Source: Clostridiales bacterium UBA1738
Lineage (GTDB): Bacteria > Bacillota > Clostridia > UBA1381
Reading direction: 5' to 3'
Length of the DNA: 64,000 bases
Assembly: GCA_002315735.1 (NCBI GenBank)
Contig: DCIA01000005.1
Span: forward strand, 62,001 to 126,000
Shown here: positions 52,539 through 61,870 of the stretch, piece by piece
Layout: each line of letters begins with the position of its first letter
Numbering within the stretch: the first letter of the stretch is position 1
Position numbers and translations under genes: made by a program
The notes under the pieces: model-generated
The model's input: the letters and a program-made list of their open reading frames with translations, nothing else
Databases searched by the model: none
What the model was told of the DNA's origin: nothing

Positions 52539-54749
52539 ATGGCTAAAAAGAAAAAAGAAATTGAAGAAAACTACATTCCTGCTCCCATTAATGAACAACT
52601 AATAACCGAAACACTTGAAACGAACTATATGCCATATGCTATGAGTGTTATTGTTTCTCGTGCTATTCCTGAAATTGACGGGTTAAAACCTGCCCACAGA
52701 AAACTTCTTTTTACAATGTATAAAATGGGGCTTCTAGGCGGAAAACTTACAAAATCTGCAAATGTCGTAGGTCAAACAATGAAACTAAATCCTCACGGAG
52801 ATAGTGCAATTTACGAAACAATGGTAAGACTAACACGAGGAAATGAAGCACTTTTGCACCCCCTTATCGAATCGCAAGGAAATTTCGGTAAGCAATATTC
52901 TCGTGATATGGCATATGCTGCATCTCGTTATACAGAAGTAAGGCTTGACCCAATTTGTCAAGAATTTTTTGGCGACATTAATAAAAACACCGTGAGATTT
53001 GTGGATAACTATGACGGGGAAATGAAAGAGCCAACTCTTCTTCCCGTTTCCTTCCCAAACATTTTGGTAAATCCAAATCAAGGTATTGCTGTCGGTATGG
53101 CAAGTAATATTTGTTCCTTTAATCTTCGCGAGGTCTGTCTTGCAACAATAGAACATCTAAAACACCCAAAAGCAGACATATTAGAACTTATGCCTGCCCC
53201 CGATTTCCCTTTGGGCGCGGAACTTTTGTATGATGAAGCGCAAATGCGTGAAATTTACGAAACAGGCAGAGGCAGTTTCAAAATGCGTGCAGTTTATGAA
53301 TATGACAAGACCAATAACTGTATAGAAATAAAGGAAATCCCATACACAACAACAATCGAAGCGATTTTGTCTAAGGTTATGGACCTTGTAAAAGCAAATA
53401 AGTTAAAAGAGATTTCCGATGCTCGTGACGAAACAGGGCTTAACGGATTTAAACTAACATTTGACTTAAAGCGTGGCGTTGACCCTGACGCATTAATGCT
53501 AAAACTTTACAAACTGACACCACTTGAAGATAGTTTTGCTTGTAATTTTAACCTACTAATAGACAATGTGCCAATGGTACTCGGTGTAAAACAAATTTTA
53601 GACGAGTGGATAAAATTCAGAACAGGAGCAATCAAAAATTCACTAAAATTTGATATAGACAGAAAATCCGAAAAACTACATCTATTAACAGGTCTTAAAA
53701 AGATTTTGCTTGACATTGATAAAGCAATCTCCATAATTCGTCATACCGAAAAAGAGGCAGATGTTATTCCAAACCTTATGTCAGGATTCTCTCTTGACAA
53801 ATTGCAGGCAGAATACATCGCAGAAATCAAACTTCGCAATCTAAATAAAGAGTACATTTTAAACAGAACTTCTGAAATCGAACGTTTGATAGAAGAAATT
53901 GATGAACTTAACAGAATTTTATCAAGCGAAACTGAACTTAAAAAACTTATTGCAAAGCAATTAAAAGTTATCGCTGACAAATATGGCAAAGAAAGACGCA
54001 CAAAGTTAATTAAAAGCGAAGAAATTGAAGAATACTTTGAGGAAAAATTTGTGGACGACTATCCTCTTACCCTTTTTATTTCAAAAGACGGATACTTAAA
54101 AAAAGTTTCTGCTGTTTCTCTTCGTTCAACAACTTCTGAACATAAGTTAAAAGAAAATGACCAAATTGTCCAAACGATTGAGGCATCTAATAAAGACGAA
54201 ATTATCGTATTTACCGATAAATGCTCAGCATATAAGGCACGGCTTTGCGATATTCCGGATTCTAAGGTATCTGCACTAGGCGAATACTTACCGAGTATTT
54301 TAGGCTTTGAACAAGGCGAAAAAGCACTATACACAGTCGTTCCAAAAGACTATAAGGGATATATGCTTTTTGCCTTCCAAAACGGCAAAATGGCAAAAGT
54401 CGAACTTAAAAACTACGAAACAAAATCAAACAGAAAACGCCTTATAAACGCTTATTCTGACAAATCAGAAATTTGCAGTATGATGTGGATTTTAGAAGAT
54501 ACCGAAATCGTAGCCTTTACGGATAATAACAAAGTGTTATGCGTTGATACCGATAAAATACCGCTAAAATCAACAAAATCAACACAAGGCGTACAAGTTA
54601 TGAAAATAACAAAAAAAGGTGCAATTTTAACATCTGTTGTGCTTTCAAAGGATAGTGGAATAACAGATACAAAGCACTATAAAACCAAAAACATTCCGGC
54701 TGCCGGCTCATTTCTTCGTGCAGACGATACACAACTTTCTCTATTTTAA
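52539..54749 (+). CDS. parC: Type IIA topoisomerase A subunit (ParC/GyrA-like), divergent
   Basis: A 736-residue DNA-cleaving subunit. The catalytic tyrosine is Y131 in AASRYTEVRL. The quinolone-determining region reads NPHGDSAIYETMVRL with S89 and E93, the Ser/Glu pair seen in ParC. The breakage-reunion domain has DGLKPAHRKLLF and SFPNILVNPNQGIAVGMAS. A long coiled coil follows (about 380-480), then a beta-pinwheel-like C-terminal domain (about 500-736) in which I find no GyrA box (QRRGGKG-type), consistent with topoisomerase IV rather than gyrase. It is coupled to the B subunit. Confidence 0.86.
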   Translation: MAKKKKEIEENYIPAPINEQLITETLETNYMPYAMSVIVSRAIPEIDGLKPAHRKLLFTMYKMGLLGGKLTKSANVVGQTMKLNPHGDSAIYETMVRLTRGNEALLHPLIESQGNFGKQYSRDMAYAASRYTEVRLDPICQEFFGDINKNTVRFVDNYDGEMKEPTLLPVSFPNILVNPNQGIAVGMASNICSFNLREVCLATIEHLKHPKADILELMPAPDFPLGAELLYDEAQMREIYETGRGSFKMRAVYEYDKTNNCIEIKEIPYTTTIEAILSKVMDLVKANKLKEISDARDETGLNGFKLTFDLKRGVDPDALMLKLYKLTPLEDSFACNFNLLIDNVPMVLGVKQILDEWIKFRTGAIKNSLKFDIDRKSEKLHLLTGLKKILLDIDKAISIIRHTEKEADVIPNLMSGFSLDKLQAEYIAEIKLRNLNKEYILNRTSEIERLIEEIDELNRILSSETELKKLIAKQLKVIADKYGKERRTKLIKSEEIEEYFEEKFVDDYPLTLFISKDGYLKKVSAVSLRSTTSEHKLKENDQIVQTIEASNKDEIIVFTDKCSAYKARLCDIPDSKVSALGEYLPSILGFEQGEKALYTVVPKDYKGYMLFAFQNGKMAKVELKNYETKSNRKRLINAYSDKSEICSMMWILEDTEIVAFTDNNKVLCVDTDKIPLKSTKSTQGVQVMKITKKGAILTSVVLSKDSGITDTKHYKTKNIPAAGSFLRADDTQLSLF

Positions 54750-54761
54750 CGGAGGCTTAAT

Positions 54762-55505
54762 ATGAATAAAGTTAATATCCTTGGAGTAAAAATTGATAAA
54801 GTCACCATTCCCGAAGCAACCGATATGATTTGTGAAATGCTGAAATCTGAGGGAAATCACACAGTTTTTACACCAAACTCGGAAATACTATATATGGCAT
54901 ACAAAGACGATAAATTTAAAGTCCTGTTAAATTCAGCAGACATTCTAACCGCTGACGGAATTGGCGTTGTTTATGCCTCAAAAATACTAAAAAATCCAAT
55001 TTCGGAGCGTGCCGGAGGTTTTGATATTGCTTGCAAAGTAATTGAAAGAATTTCCAATACCGGCGAAAAACTTTTCCTATTTGGTGGAAAGCCGGGTGTT
55101 GCAGAACTTGCAAAAGAAAATCTAATAAACAAATACCCATTTTTAAATATTGTGGGTACCAGAAACGGATATTTTAAGCCCGAGGAAACAGATGAGATTG
55201 TAGCAGAAATCAATAAAACAGGAGCAGACCTCGTATTCGTTTGCCTCGGTGCTCCTGCACAAGAAAAATGGATTTATAATAACAAAGATAGACTAAACTG
55301 TCATGTAATGATGGGAATTGGCGGAAGTCTTGATGTATTTGCCGGAGTAGTTGAAAGAGCCCCTGAAAAGTGGCAAAAACTTGGTCTTGAATGGCTTTAT
55401 CGCTTGAAAAAAGAACCAAAACGCTTTTTTAGAATGATGGCACTTCCAAAGTTCGGATTTACTGTCCTTTTTAAAGGCAGAAAATTCACAAAGGAGGATA
55501 AGTAA
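54762..55505 (+). CDS. tagA: WecG/TagA/CpsF family glycosyltransferase
   Basis: A 247-residue GT26 glycosyltransferase. TagA adds N-acetylmannosamine to lipid-linked GlcNAc in wall teichoic acid synthesis, and WecG/CpsF relatives act in other polymers. Hallmarks are T37-P-N in VFTPNSEILY, the catalytic D65 in ADGIGVV, and ERAGGFD (about 79-85), positions that coincide with characterised TagA. The sequence continues FGGKPGVAE, GYF and FVCLGAPAQEKWI. A basic C-terminal tail (RLKKEPKRFFRMM) may bind the membrane. It lies between parC and tmk with no other teichoic acid genes. The exact sugar is unknown. Confidence 0.87.
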   Translation: MNKVNILGVKIDKVTIPEATDMICEMLKSEGNHTVFTPNSEILYMAYKDDKFKVLLNSADILTADGIGVVYASKILKNPISERAGGFDIACKVIERISNTGEKLFLFGGKPGVAELAKENLINKYPFLNIVGTRNGYFKPEETDEIVAEINKTGADLVFVCLGAPAQEKWIYNNKDRLNCHVMMGIGGSLDVFAGVVERAPEKWQKLGLEWLYRLKKEPKRFFRMMALPKFGFTVLFKGRKFTKEDK

Positions 55506-56177
55506 ATGGCAAAACTAATCGCCATAGACGGTGTTGATGCTAGTGGAAAACAAACTCACACCGAGCTTTTAGAAAAGTATTTTTTGTCAAAGGGCAAAAA
55601 GGTTCGCCGTTTATCCTTCCCTATGTATGATAAGGAAAGTTCAACTCTTGTAAAACTGTATCTGGGCGGAAAAATGGGCGAAAACGCAACCGATGTTGAT
55701 GCATATGCCGCATCTACCTTCTTCGCCGCAGACAGATATGCTACATATAAAATGGATTGGCACAAGGATTTTGAAGATGCTGACACAATAATAATTGCTG
55801 ACCGTTATGTGTCGTCAAATATGATTCATCAAGCTAGTAAAATTTCTGACATAGAAGAGAAAAATAAGTTTTTAGATTGGCTTTTTGATTTTGAATTTAA
55901 TCTTTATAAAATCCCACAACCTGATATGACAATTTTTCTTGATATGCCGCCAAAATACGGAAAAATCCTAATGCAAGGCAGAGATAATAAAATCTCAGGC
56001 GAAAAGGCTCTTGACATTCACGAAAGAGATTATTCCTATCTCGAAAAAAGCTACGAAAACGCTAAATACGTATCAGAAAAGTTTGCTTGGAAGCACATCT
56101 TATGTGTAGAAAATGATACTATTCGCACAATTGATGATATCCAAAAAGAAATTATTAAATTAATTGAAAACATTTAA
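55506..56177 (+). CDS. tmk: Thymidylate kinase-like dNMP kinase
   Basis: A 223-residue P-loop kinase expected to phosphorylate dTMP. The P-loop is DGVDASGKQTHTE (8-20): K15 is present, but Q16 replaces the usual Ser/Thr after the lysine, with T17 following. The DR motif is ADRYVSSNMIHQ (about 98-109), FFAADRYA precedes it, and the substrate-side SFPMYD (about 37-42) has the FP of dTMP kinases. A lid region with QGRDNKISGEKALDIHERD is present. It starts immediately after the tagA stop with no gap and ends at a terminator. A deoxynucleoside kinase activity is a lesser possibility. Confidence 0.85.
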   Translation: MAKLIAIDGVDASGKQTHTELLEKYFLSKGKKVRRLSFPMYDKESSTLVKLYLGGKMGENATDVDAYAASTFFAADRYATYKMDWHKDFEDADTIIIADRYVSSNMIHQASKISDIEEKNKFLDWLFDFEFNLYKIPQPDMTIFLDMPPKYGKILMQGRDNKISGEKALDIHERDYSYLEKSYENAKYVSEKFAWKHILCVENDTIRTIDDIQKEIIKLIENI

Positions 56178-56215
56178 AAAATGCTGTAATTTTTGATTAC
56201 AGCATTTTCTTTTTT
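56178..56215. terminator. Bidirectional terminator between tmk and nadE
   Basis: A 13-bp perfect stem (56178-56190 with 56196-56208) with a 5-base loop is followed by C and six T, and has A residues at the other end. Confidence 0.88.
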
Positions 56216-56969
56216 AGAATTCAGGTTCGAAAAACGGCATAACTTTTAATTTAAACTCATTTAATTTATTTAATCTATCAATTTTTTCTTTTATTTCTAA
56301 GTCTTCAATTTCGCCTGTTCTGATGTATTTGTCAAGCATAGCATAAGTAAAGCCCAGGTTTTCTTCATCAGTTTTACCGCAAAGTCCATCTATCGGAACT
56401 TTGTCGACCAAAACATCAGGTAGCCCCAAAACTCTTCCGATTTCCTTTACTTCCCTTACTGTAAGCCTTGCACACGGGCTAAAATCCCCCGCCGCATCTC
56501 CGTATCTTGTAGAGTAGCCAACCCAATCCTCTGACAGATTGCAAGTGTTTGCAACTCTTCCGTTATTGCTTTGTGAAACTGCATAAAGAGTAGACATTCT
56601 AATTCTCGGTGGCAAATTCACTCGGCTTTGGCTGTTTAGTTCAAAAGGAATTGCCTTTGTAAGTCCCTCTACTGCGTCCTTAATATTTACAACAAAATGC
56701 TTAATTCCAAGATGACTTACCAAAAGCTCTGCCTTATCAATATCGTGTTGTTCCCCACAAGGCATCAAAACGCCAATCACCCTATCTTTTCCTAATGCTT
56801 CAGTGCAAAGTGCTGCAACTACTGAACTATCCTTACCGCCGGAAATTCCCACAACTGCATTACAGCCTTTTCCGTTTTCCTCAAAAAACTTTCTTATCCA
56901 ATCTACACATTGATTTTTAATCTTTAACGCATCAAACACCTTTTCCACCCCAATACTAATTCTATTCAT
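56214..56969 (-). CDS. nadE: NH3-dependent NAD+ synthetase
   Basis: A 251-residue enzyme that amidates deamido-NAD with ammonia and ATP. The ATP pyrophosphatase loop is GISGGKDSS (41-49). Further conserved parts are NTCNLSEDWVGYSTRYGDAAGDFSP and EVKEIGRVLGLP. There is no N-terminal glutaminase domain, so free ammonia is used. The ATG at 56969 overlaps the end of glyA by eight bases; a GTG six codons earlier is an alternative. It is last in the group with the SLH protein and glyA, and ends at a shared terminator. Confidence 0.93.
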   Translation of the reverse strand: MNRISIGVEKVFDALKIKNQCVDWIRKFFEENGKGCNAVVGISGGKDSSVVAALCTEALGKDRVIGVLMPCGEQHDIDKAELLVSHLGIKHFVVNIKDAVEGLTKAIPFELNSQSRVNLPPRIRMSTLYAVSQSNNGRVANTCNLSEDWVGYSTRYGDAAGDFSPCARLTVREVKEIGRVLGLPDVLVDKVPIDGLCGKTDEENLGFTYAMLDKYIRTGEIEDLEIKEKIDRLNKLNEFKLKVMPFFEPEF

Positions 56970-58200
56970 AAATTGGGAATCTCTCACATAACTCCATAAC
57001 TTCTCTTGTTACTCTTTCCTTGTTTCCGTCAAAGTCGTCAATTATATCTGCAATAAATCCCGCAATAAGTTTCATTTCAGGTTCTTTAAATCCTCTTGTG
57101 GTAACAGCAGGAGTTCCGATACGAAGTCCGCTTGTTACAAATGGCGACTCCGGATCATTTGGAATTGTATTTTTGTTCGCTGTTATATGCACTTCATCGA
57201 GCCTATGTTCCAGTTCTTTCCCCGAAACATTGTGATTTAACAATTTTATCATCATCAAATGATTGTCCGTTCCGCCTGAAACTATGTCAAGACCTCTTTC
57301 TTGCAATGCACTGCATAAAACAGATGCATTTTTTACTACCTGTTTGCCATAATCTTTAAATTCATCGGTCATTGCTTCGCCAAGAGCAACGGCTTTTGCC
57401 GCAATAATGTGCATTAAAGGGCCACCTTGTGTACCCGGGAAGATTGCCTTATCAATAGCTTGTGCAAGTTCTTTTTTGCACAATATCATACCCCCTCGTG
57501 GGCCTCTTAAAGTTTTGTGAGTAGTTGTCGTAACAACATCAGCATAAGGCACAGGTGATGGATGAACGCCAGCTGCTACAAGTCCTGCAATATGTGCCAT
57601 ATCCACCATCAAGTATGCACCGACTGCGTCTGCAATTTCTCTGCATCTTTTAAAATCGATTATTCTTGAATATGCACTTGCACCTGCAATAATCATCTTT
57701 GGTTTACATTCTTTTGCAATTTTTAGCATTTCGTCATAGTCAATAAGTTCCGTTTCAGGATTAACTCCGTATGGGACAACATTGAAATAATTTCCCGAAA
57801 TATTAACAGGTGAGCCGTGCGATAAGTGTCCGCCCTGTTGTAAGTTCATTCCTAAAACAGTATCGCCCGGCTTTAAAAGTGCGTAAAATACCGCAAGATT
57901 TGCAGAAGCACCAGAATGCGGCTGAACATTTGCGTGTTCAGCACCAAACAAATTCTTTGCTCTTTCTCTTGCAATATCTTCAAGAACATCAACACATTGG
58001 CAGCCGCCATAATATCTTTTGTTAGGATAACCTTCTGCATATTTATTTGTTAAAACTCCGCCTGCTGCAAGAAGCACAGCTTTTGAAACAATATTCTCAC
58101 TTGCAATAAGTTCAATATTTTTTCTTTGTCTTAGTAATTCATTGTTGCAAGCATCTGCAACACTTTTATCATACTTTTCTAATTCCTCAAAAAAGTTCAT
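56962..58200 (-). CDS. glyA: Serine hydroxymethyltransferase
   Basis: A 412-residue PLP enzyme converting serine and tetrahydrofolate to glycine and methylene-THF, the main one-carbon source, feeding FolD elsewhere in the window. PLP attaches at K229 in VTTTTHKTLRGPRGG, matching K229 of the E. coli enzyme. ASENIVSKAV, NKYAEGYPNKRYYGG and QPHSGASAN are all present. It follows the SLH-protein gene by 23 bases with a GAGGTGA ribosome-binding site. No glycine riboswitch lies in front of it. Confidence 0.97.
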   Translation of the reverse strand: MNFFEELEKYDKSVADACNNELLRQRKNIELIASENIVSKAVLLAAGGVLTNKYAEGYPNKRYYGGCQCVDVLEDIARERAKNLFGAEHANVQPHSGASANLAVFYALLKPGDTVLGMNLQQGGHLSHGSPVNISGNYFNVVPYGVNPETELIDYDEMLKIAKECKPKMIIAGASAYSRIIDFKRCREIADAVGAYLMVDMAHIAGLVAAGVHPSPVPYADVVTTTTHKTLRGPRGGMILCKKELAQAIDKAIFPGTQGGPLMHIIAAKAVALGEAMTDEFKDYGKQVVKNASVLCSALQERGLDIVSGGTDNHLMMIKLLNHNVSGKELEHRLDEVHITANKNTIPNDPESPFVTSGLRIGTPAVTTRGFKEPEMKLIAGFIADIIDDFDGNKERVTREVMELCERFPIYE

Positions 58201-58223
58201 TTTTTCACCTCGTATTGTGTTTT

Positions 58224-60260
58224 TTACTTGGATAGATAGTTAAATAGTATTATTGCAAAATCCCCTCTTGTAAGAGTTTTTTGTGGATTAAAATTGCCCA
58301 TTCCGTCTCCGTTTATTATCTTTAATCCGCTTAAAATCGTAATTTGTCCCACATTATTTGTTACATCTTTAAATGGACAATTAAATATATTTTCAATATT
58401 TGCTATTTCATCAAATCCCATTGCTCTTGCAAGTATTAGTGATGCAAATTCTCTTGTAATTGCAACATCCGGGGTTGATTCACCATCTTTAACAAGACCG
58501 AACCTTACTGCTTGTCTTAAATCATATTCGTAATCATAGTTTTCATCAATTAATATATTAGACGATTCTTTTATCACATTGACAACAAATGCCAAAAATT
58601 CTTTTTGTGTTATTTCTTGTGACGGCTTAAATTCTGATTCATAGTATCCGATTGTATAATTTTTTAGCGTCTTTATCGCATTTTCTGCATAATGACCTTC
58701 AATATCTGTATATTCCTTATCGTTGTTAAAGTCCCAAGCCGCCTCACCTGTTATAGCGTTAAACTCTGTTAATACTGTTTCATTATTAAACTTATAAACA
58801 AGTGTCGCTTTATCATGTTTTTGCATATGTTCCTTTGAACAATTTAGGACATAGTATGGCTTTAATTCATTTCTTTCAAATAAAATTTGAAGTGCCTCTT
58901 CTTTTGTGATTATGTTGTCAAGTTCAGGAAAATCGGCGTCTTCAAATTCTCCATAACCATAATTATTATACCCAACAATGTCACCATTAGTTTTATCAAT
59001 AGTTACATAGATAGTATCCCCCGAAAAGTAAATTCCATTTACTTTTCTTATGAAATTATATGTTTCTTTATCATAGTCATCTTCAAATAACTCATATTCT
59101 TTTTGGGTATCTGCCTCTAATACTTTTACTGCATTTTCTGCAATAGTTTTTGCCTTATCATCTGAGATTTTGCCTTTGCTGCCTCGTTTTTCTTTATTAA
59201 AAGAAAGGATTTTTCCTGACTTAGTATCTAATCTAACGATTATATAGTCATTTCTTGTTTTAGTGGTAAAATTAAATACATATTCGCATTTATCATCAAA
59301 ACTGTTTAGTGAAACCTTTTTTACTTTGTAGTTTGATGGAACTAATAAAATCTTATTTTCTCTTATTAGTTTTTCCGCATCTTCTTTTGAAATGGTGCCT
59401 TCTATCGCTTCTATTTCACTGATTTCAGCATCAGTAAAGTCTTCTTCTGCTTCTTTCATATCATTTACTGCCATTGATTCTTCGCCCATCCCATACATCA
59501 TATCGTAATCAATGTCTTTTAGAGTAACTAATTTTCCTGTTTTTGCATCTATGTAATTTAAATATTTTTCATTTGCTATATATGCAGGGAAAATAACCTT
59601 TTCATCACCTTTATATCTATAATCATATATAAGGTCCATACCTATATTTTCTGCATATGCCTTTTGTGCTTCTTCTTTTGTGATTATTTTATCACTACTA
59701 TCAAACTTTATACCATTTGAAAAGTTCATAGTATAACTATTTAGCTGTGTACCATCATTTGATACTGAAATATATCCGTTATCGCCCTCTACTTCTATTC
59801 CGTTTTCAAATCTTCTAAGGTCAAAAGAAACAGAATTCTCATTTAAACTTTCGATATTCTTCTTAGGCATAACCTTAATTTTTCCGTCGTAAGAAGGGTT
59901 TATTTGCTTTGCAAACTTGCACGCACTTTCATAAAGTTTATTAATATCAAGATTATTTATTGATGGTTTTCCGTCAACATATTTGTCTTCGTAATGGTCA
60001 TAGTATGAAACAAATCCATCTTTGTTAATTGAAACATTTAATGATTCGTAGTTCTCCCCATTTTTGTACCAATAAAAATTATAAACTGTTTCTCCATTCT
60101 CATTTGTCCAATTACTCGAATCAAACTCATCGTATTTTTCAGTTGAACCAATACGAGATTTTGCAGTTGCCAAAATATTTTCCGTTTCGCTTGCAGCCAT
60201 AGCAGGCACACACGAAATCAAAATGGCAGCAGTTACGATTAATGCTAATATTTTTTTCAT
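58224..60260 (-). CDS. Secreted YcdB/YcdC-type protein with C-terminal SLH domains
   Basis: A 678-residue exported surface protein. A signal peptide (1-22, cleavage after AMA) is followed by two or three PepSY-like YcdB/YcdC modules (about 40-470), recognisable by repeated IITKEEAQKAYAEN or IITKEEALQILFE helices and ...YIDAKTGKLV or ITGEAAWDF hairpins. The C-terminus has two or three SLH-like units (about 475-678): YTDIEGHYAENAIKTLKNY, an intermediate divergent copy, and FKDVTNN...GDGMGNFNPQKTLTRGDFAIIL. SLH domains bind pyruvylated wall polymers. The ATG at 60260 follows AAAGGGG; a longer start lacks this. It is promoter-proximal to glyA-nadE. Confidence 0.85.
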   Translation of the reverse strand: MKKILALIVTAAILISCVPAMAASETENILATAKSRIGSTEKYDEFDSSNWTNENGETVYNFYWYKNGENYESLNVSINKDGFVSYYDHYEDKYVDGKPSINNLDINKLYESACKFAKQINPSYDGKIKVMPKKNIESLNENSVSFDLRRFENGIEVEGDNGYISVSNDGTQLNSYTMNFSNGIKFDSSDKIITKEEAQKAYAENIGMDLIYDYRYKGDEKVIFPAYIANEKYLNYIDAKTGKLVTLKDIDYDMMYGMGEESMAVNDMKEAEEDFTDAEISEIEAIEGTISKEDAEKLIRENKILLVPSNYKVKKVSLNSFDDKCEYVFNFTTKTRNDYIIVRLDTKSGKILSFNKEKRGSKGKISDDKAKTIAENAVKVLEADTQKEYELFEDDYDKETYNFIRKVNGIYFSGDTIYVTIDKTNGDIVGYNNYGYGEFEDADFPELDNIITKEEALQILFERNELKPYYVLNCSKEHMQKHDKATLVYKFNNETVLTEFNAITGEAAWDFNNDKEYTDIEGHYAENAIKTLKNYTIGYYESEFKPSQEITQKEFLAFVVNVIKESSNILIDENYDYEYDLRQAVRFGLVKDGESTPDVAITREFASLILARAMGFDEIANIENIFNCPFKDVTNNVGQITILSGLKIINGDGMGNFNPQKTLTRGDFAIILFNYLSK

Positions 60261-60300
60261 AAAAATATCCCCTTTCAAATAACTAAATTAAGATACTTTT

Positions 60301-60329
60301 ATTTTATCATATATGTCCATCAATTTCAA
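60301..60329 (-). promoter_or_regulatory. Sigma-A promoter for the SLH-glyA-nadE operon
   Basis: On the minus strand TTGAAA (60324-60329), a 17-base spacer and TAAAAT (60301-60306), 40 bases before the start codon. Confidence 0.7.
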
Positions 60330-60398
60330 TATATAGTTATAAATAACTTAATAATTGTAATAATTTACATATAATAGGGTTAAATTTCCCGTTTTCTA

Positions 60399-60427
60399 TT
60401 GACAAAAAGTGAGATTTTAAGTAAACT
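60399..60427 (+). promoter_or_regulatory. Sigma-A promoter for glyS
   Basis: TTGACA, a 17-base spacer and TAAACT lie 32 bases before the glyS start. The leader is too short for a T-box. Confidence 0.65.
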
Positions 60428-60459
60428 AATAGTATTATGAAAGAAAAAGGTGAGTAACT

Positions 60460-61851
60460 GTGAAAAATTCTGAAAAAACAATGGACAAAATCGTTGCTCT
60501 TTGTAAAGGCAGAGGCTTTATCTATCCGGGCAGCGAAATTTATGGCGGACTTGCGAACTCATGGGATTTTGGCCCTTTGGGTGTTGAATTCAAAAACAAC
60601 GTAAAAAAAGCTTGGTGGAAGAAATTTATCCAAGAATCAAAATATAATGTTGGTGTTGACTGTGCCATTTTGATGAACCCTGAAACATGGGTGGCATCAG
60701 GACACTTAGGTGGATTTTCCGATCCTCTTATGGACTGTAAAGAATGTCACGCTCGTCACAGAGCCGATAAATTAATCGAAGATTTTGCTCATGAAAAAGG
60801 TGAAGATGTTACTGTTGATGGTTGGAGCAACGAAAAAATGCTTTCTTACATATCAGAAAACAATATTGTCTGTCCTGAATGTGGAAAGCAAAACTTCACA
60901 GATATAAGACAATTTAATCTTATGTTCAAGACTTTCCAAGGTGTTACAGAAGATTCAACTTCTACTATCTACCTTCGTCCTGAAACAGCACAAGGTATCT
61001 TTGTAAACTTCAAAAATGTTCAAAGAACATCAAGAAAGAAACTTCCATTTGGTATTGGTCAAGTGGGAAAATCATTTAGAAACGAAATCACTCCGGGTAA
61101 CTTCATTTTCAGAACTCGTGAATTTGAACAAATGGAACTTGAATTCTTCTGTAAGCCCGGCGAAGATATGGAATGGTTCTATTTCTGGAAAGATTTCTGC
61201 TTTAATTGGCTAAAAACTTTGGGTATCAGAGAAGAAAACTTGCGTTTCCGTGACCACTCACCTGAAGAACTTGCATTCTATTCAAAAGGCACATCGGATA
61301 TCGAATTCGTATTCCCATTTGGTTGGGGCGAACTTTGGGGCATTGCTGACAGAACAGATTACGACCTAATGCAACACCAAAATCATTCAGGCGAATCAAT
61401 GGAATACATTGACCAAGTTACAAACGAAAGATATGTTCCTTACTGCATAGAACCATCTTTGGGTGCTGACCGTGTAACTCTTGCATTCTTAGTCGAAGCA
61501 TATGACGAAGAAGAATTAGAGGGTGGAGATTCGAGAGTAGTTCTTCACTTCCATCCGGCACTTGCTCCTGTAAAGGCTGCCGTATTACCTTTGTCAAAGA
61601 AACTAAACGAAGGTGCTGAAAAGGTATTCCAAACACTTAGCAATAAATTCAACATCGAATATGACGATGCAGGCTCAATCGGTAAGAGATATCGTCGTCA
61701 AGACGAAATCGGAACACCATTCTGTATCACATATGACTTTGATTCAGAAACTGACGGCTGTGTAACTGTTCGTGACCGTGATACAATGGCTCAAGAACGC
61801 ATTAAAATTGAAGACCTTGAAGCATTCTTAGAAGAAAAAATGGCTTTCTAA
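60460..61851 (+). CDS. glyS: Glycyl-tRNA synthetase (alpha2 class II type)
   Basis: A 463-residue enzyme charging tRNA-Gly, of the eukaryote-like homodimeric form rather than alpha2beta2 GlyQS. It shows RGFIYPGSEIYGGLANSWDFGPLG (about 15-38), zinc-binding CKECHARHRAD and CPECGK, motif 2 FRNEITPGNFIFRTREFEQME (about 206-226), and motif 3 GADRVTLAFL. The C-terminal anticodon-binding domain ends VRDRDTMAQERI. The GTG at 60460 lies six bases after AAGGTGA and is preferred; an ATG seven codons later is possible. mscL follows 19 bases downstream. Confidence 0.96.
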   Translation: MKNSEKTMDKIVALCKGRGFIYPGSEIYGGLANSWDFGPLGVEFKNNVKKAWWKKFIQESKYNVGVDCAILMNPETWVASGHLGGFSDPLMDCKECHARHRADKLIEDFAHEKGEDVTVDGWSNEKMLSYISENNIVCPECGKQNFTDIRQFNLMFKTFQGVTEDSTSTIYLRPETAQGIFVNFKNVQRTSRKKLPFGIGQVGKSFRNEITPGNFIFRTREFEQMELEFFCKPGEDMEWFYFWKDFCFNWLKTLGIREENLRFRDHSPEELAFYSKGTSDIEFVFPFGWGELWGIADRTDYDLMQHQNHSGESMEYIDQVTNERYVPYCIEPSLGADRVTLAFLVEAYDEEELEGGDSRVVLHFHPALAPVKAAVLPLSKKLNEGAEKVFQTLSNKFNIEYDDAGSIGKRYRRQDEIGTPFCITYDFDSETDGCVTVRDRDTMAQERIKIEDLEAFLEEKMAF

Positions 61852-61870
61852 TTACAAATGAAAGGATATT

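Noticed and set aside
58201..58223. Glycine riboswitch before glyA
   Set aside because: Only 23 bases separate glyA from the upstream gene, and they hold just the ribosome-binding site.
60428..60459. T-box leader for glyS
   Set aside because: The promoter is only 32 bases from the start codon, leaving no room for a specifier stem or antiterminator.
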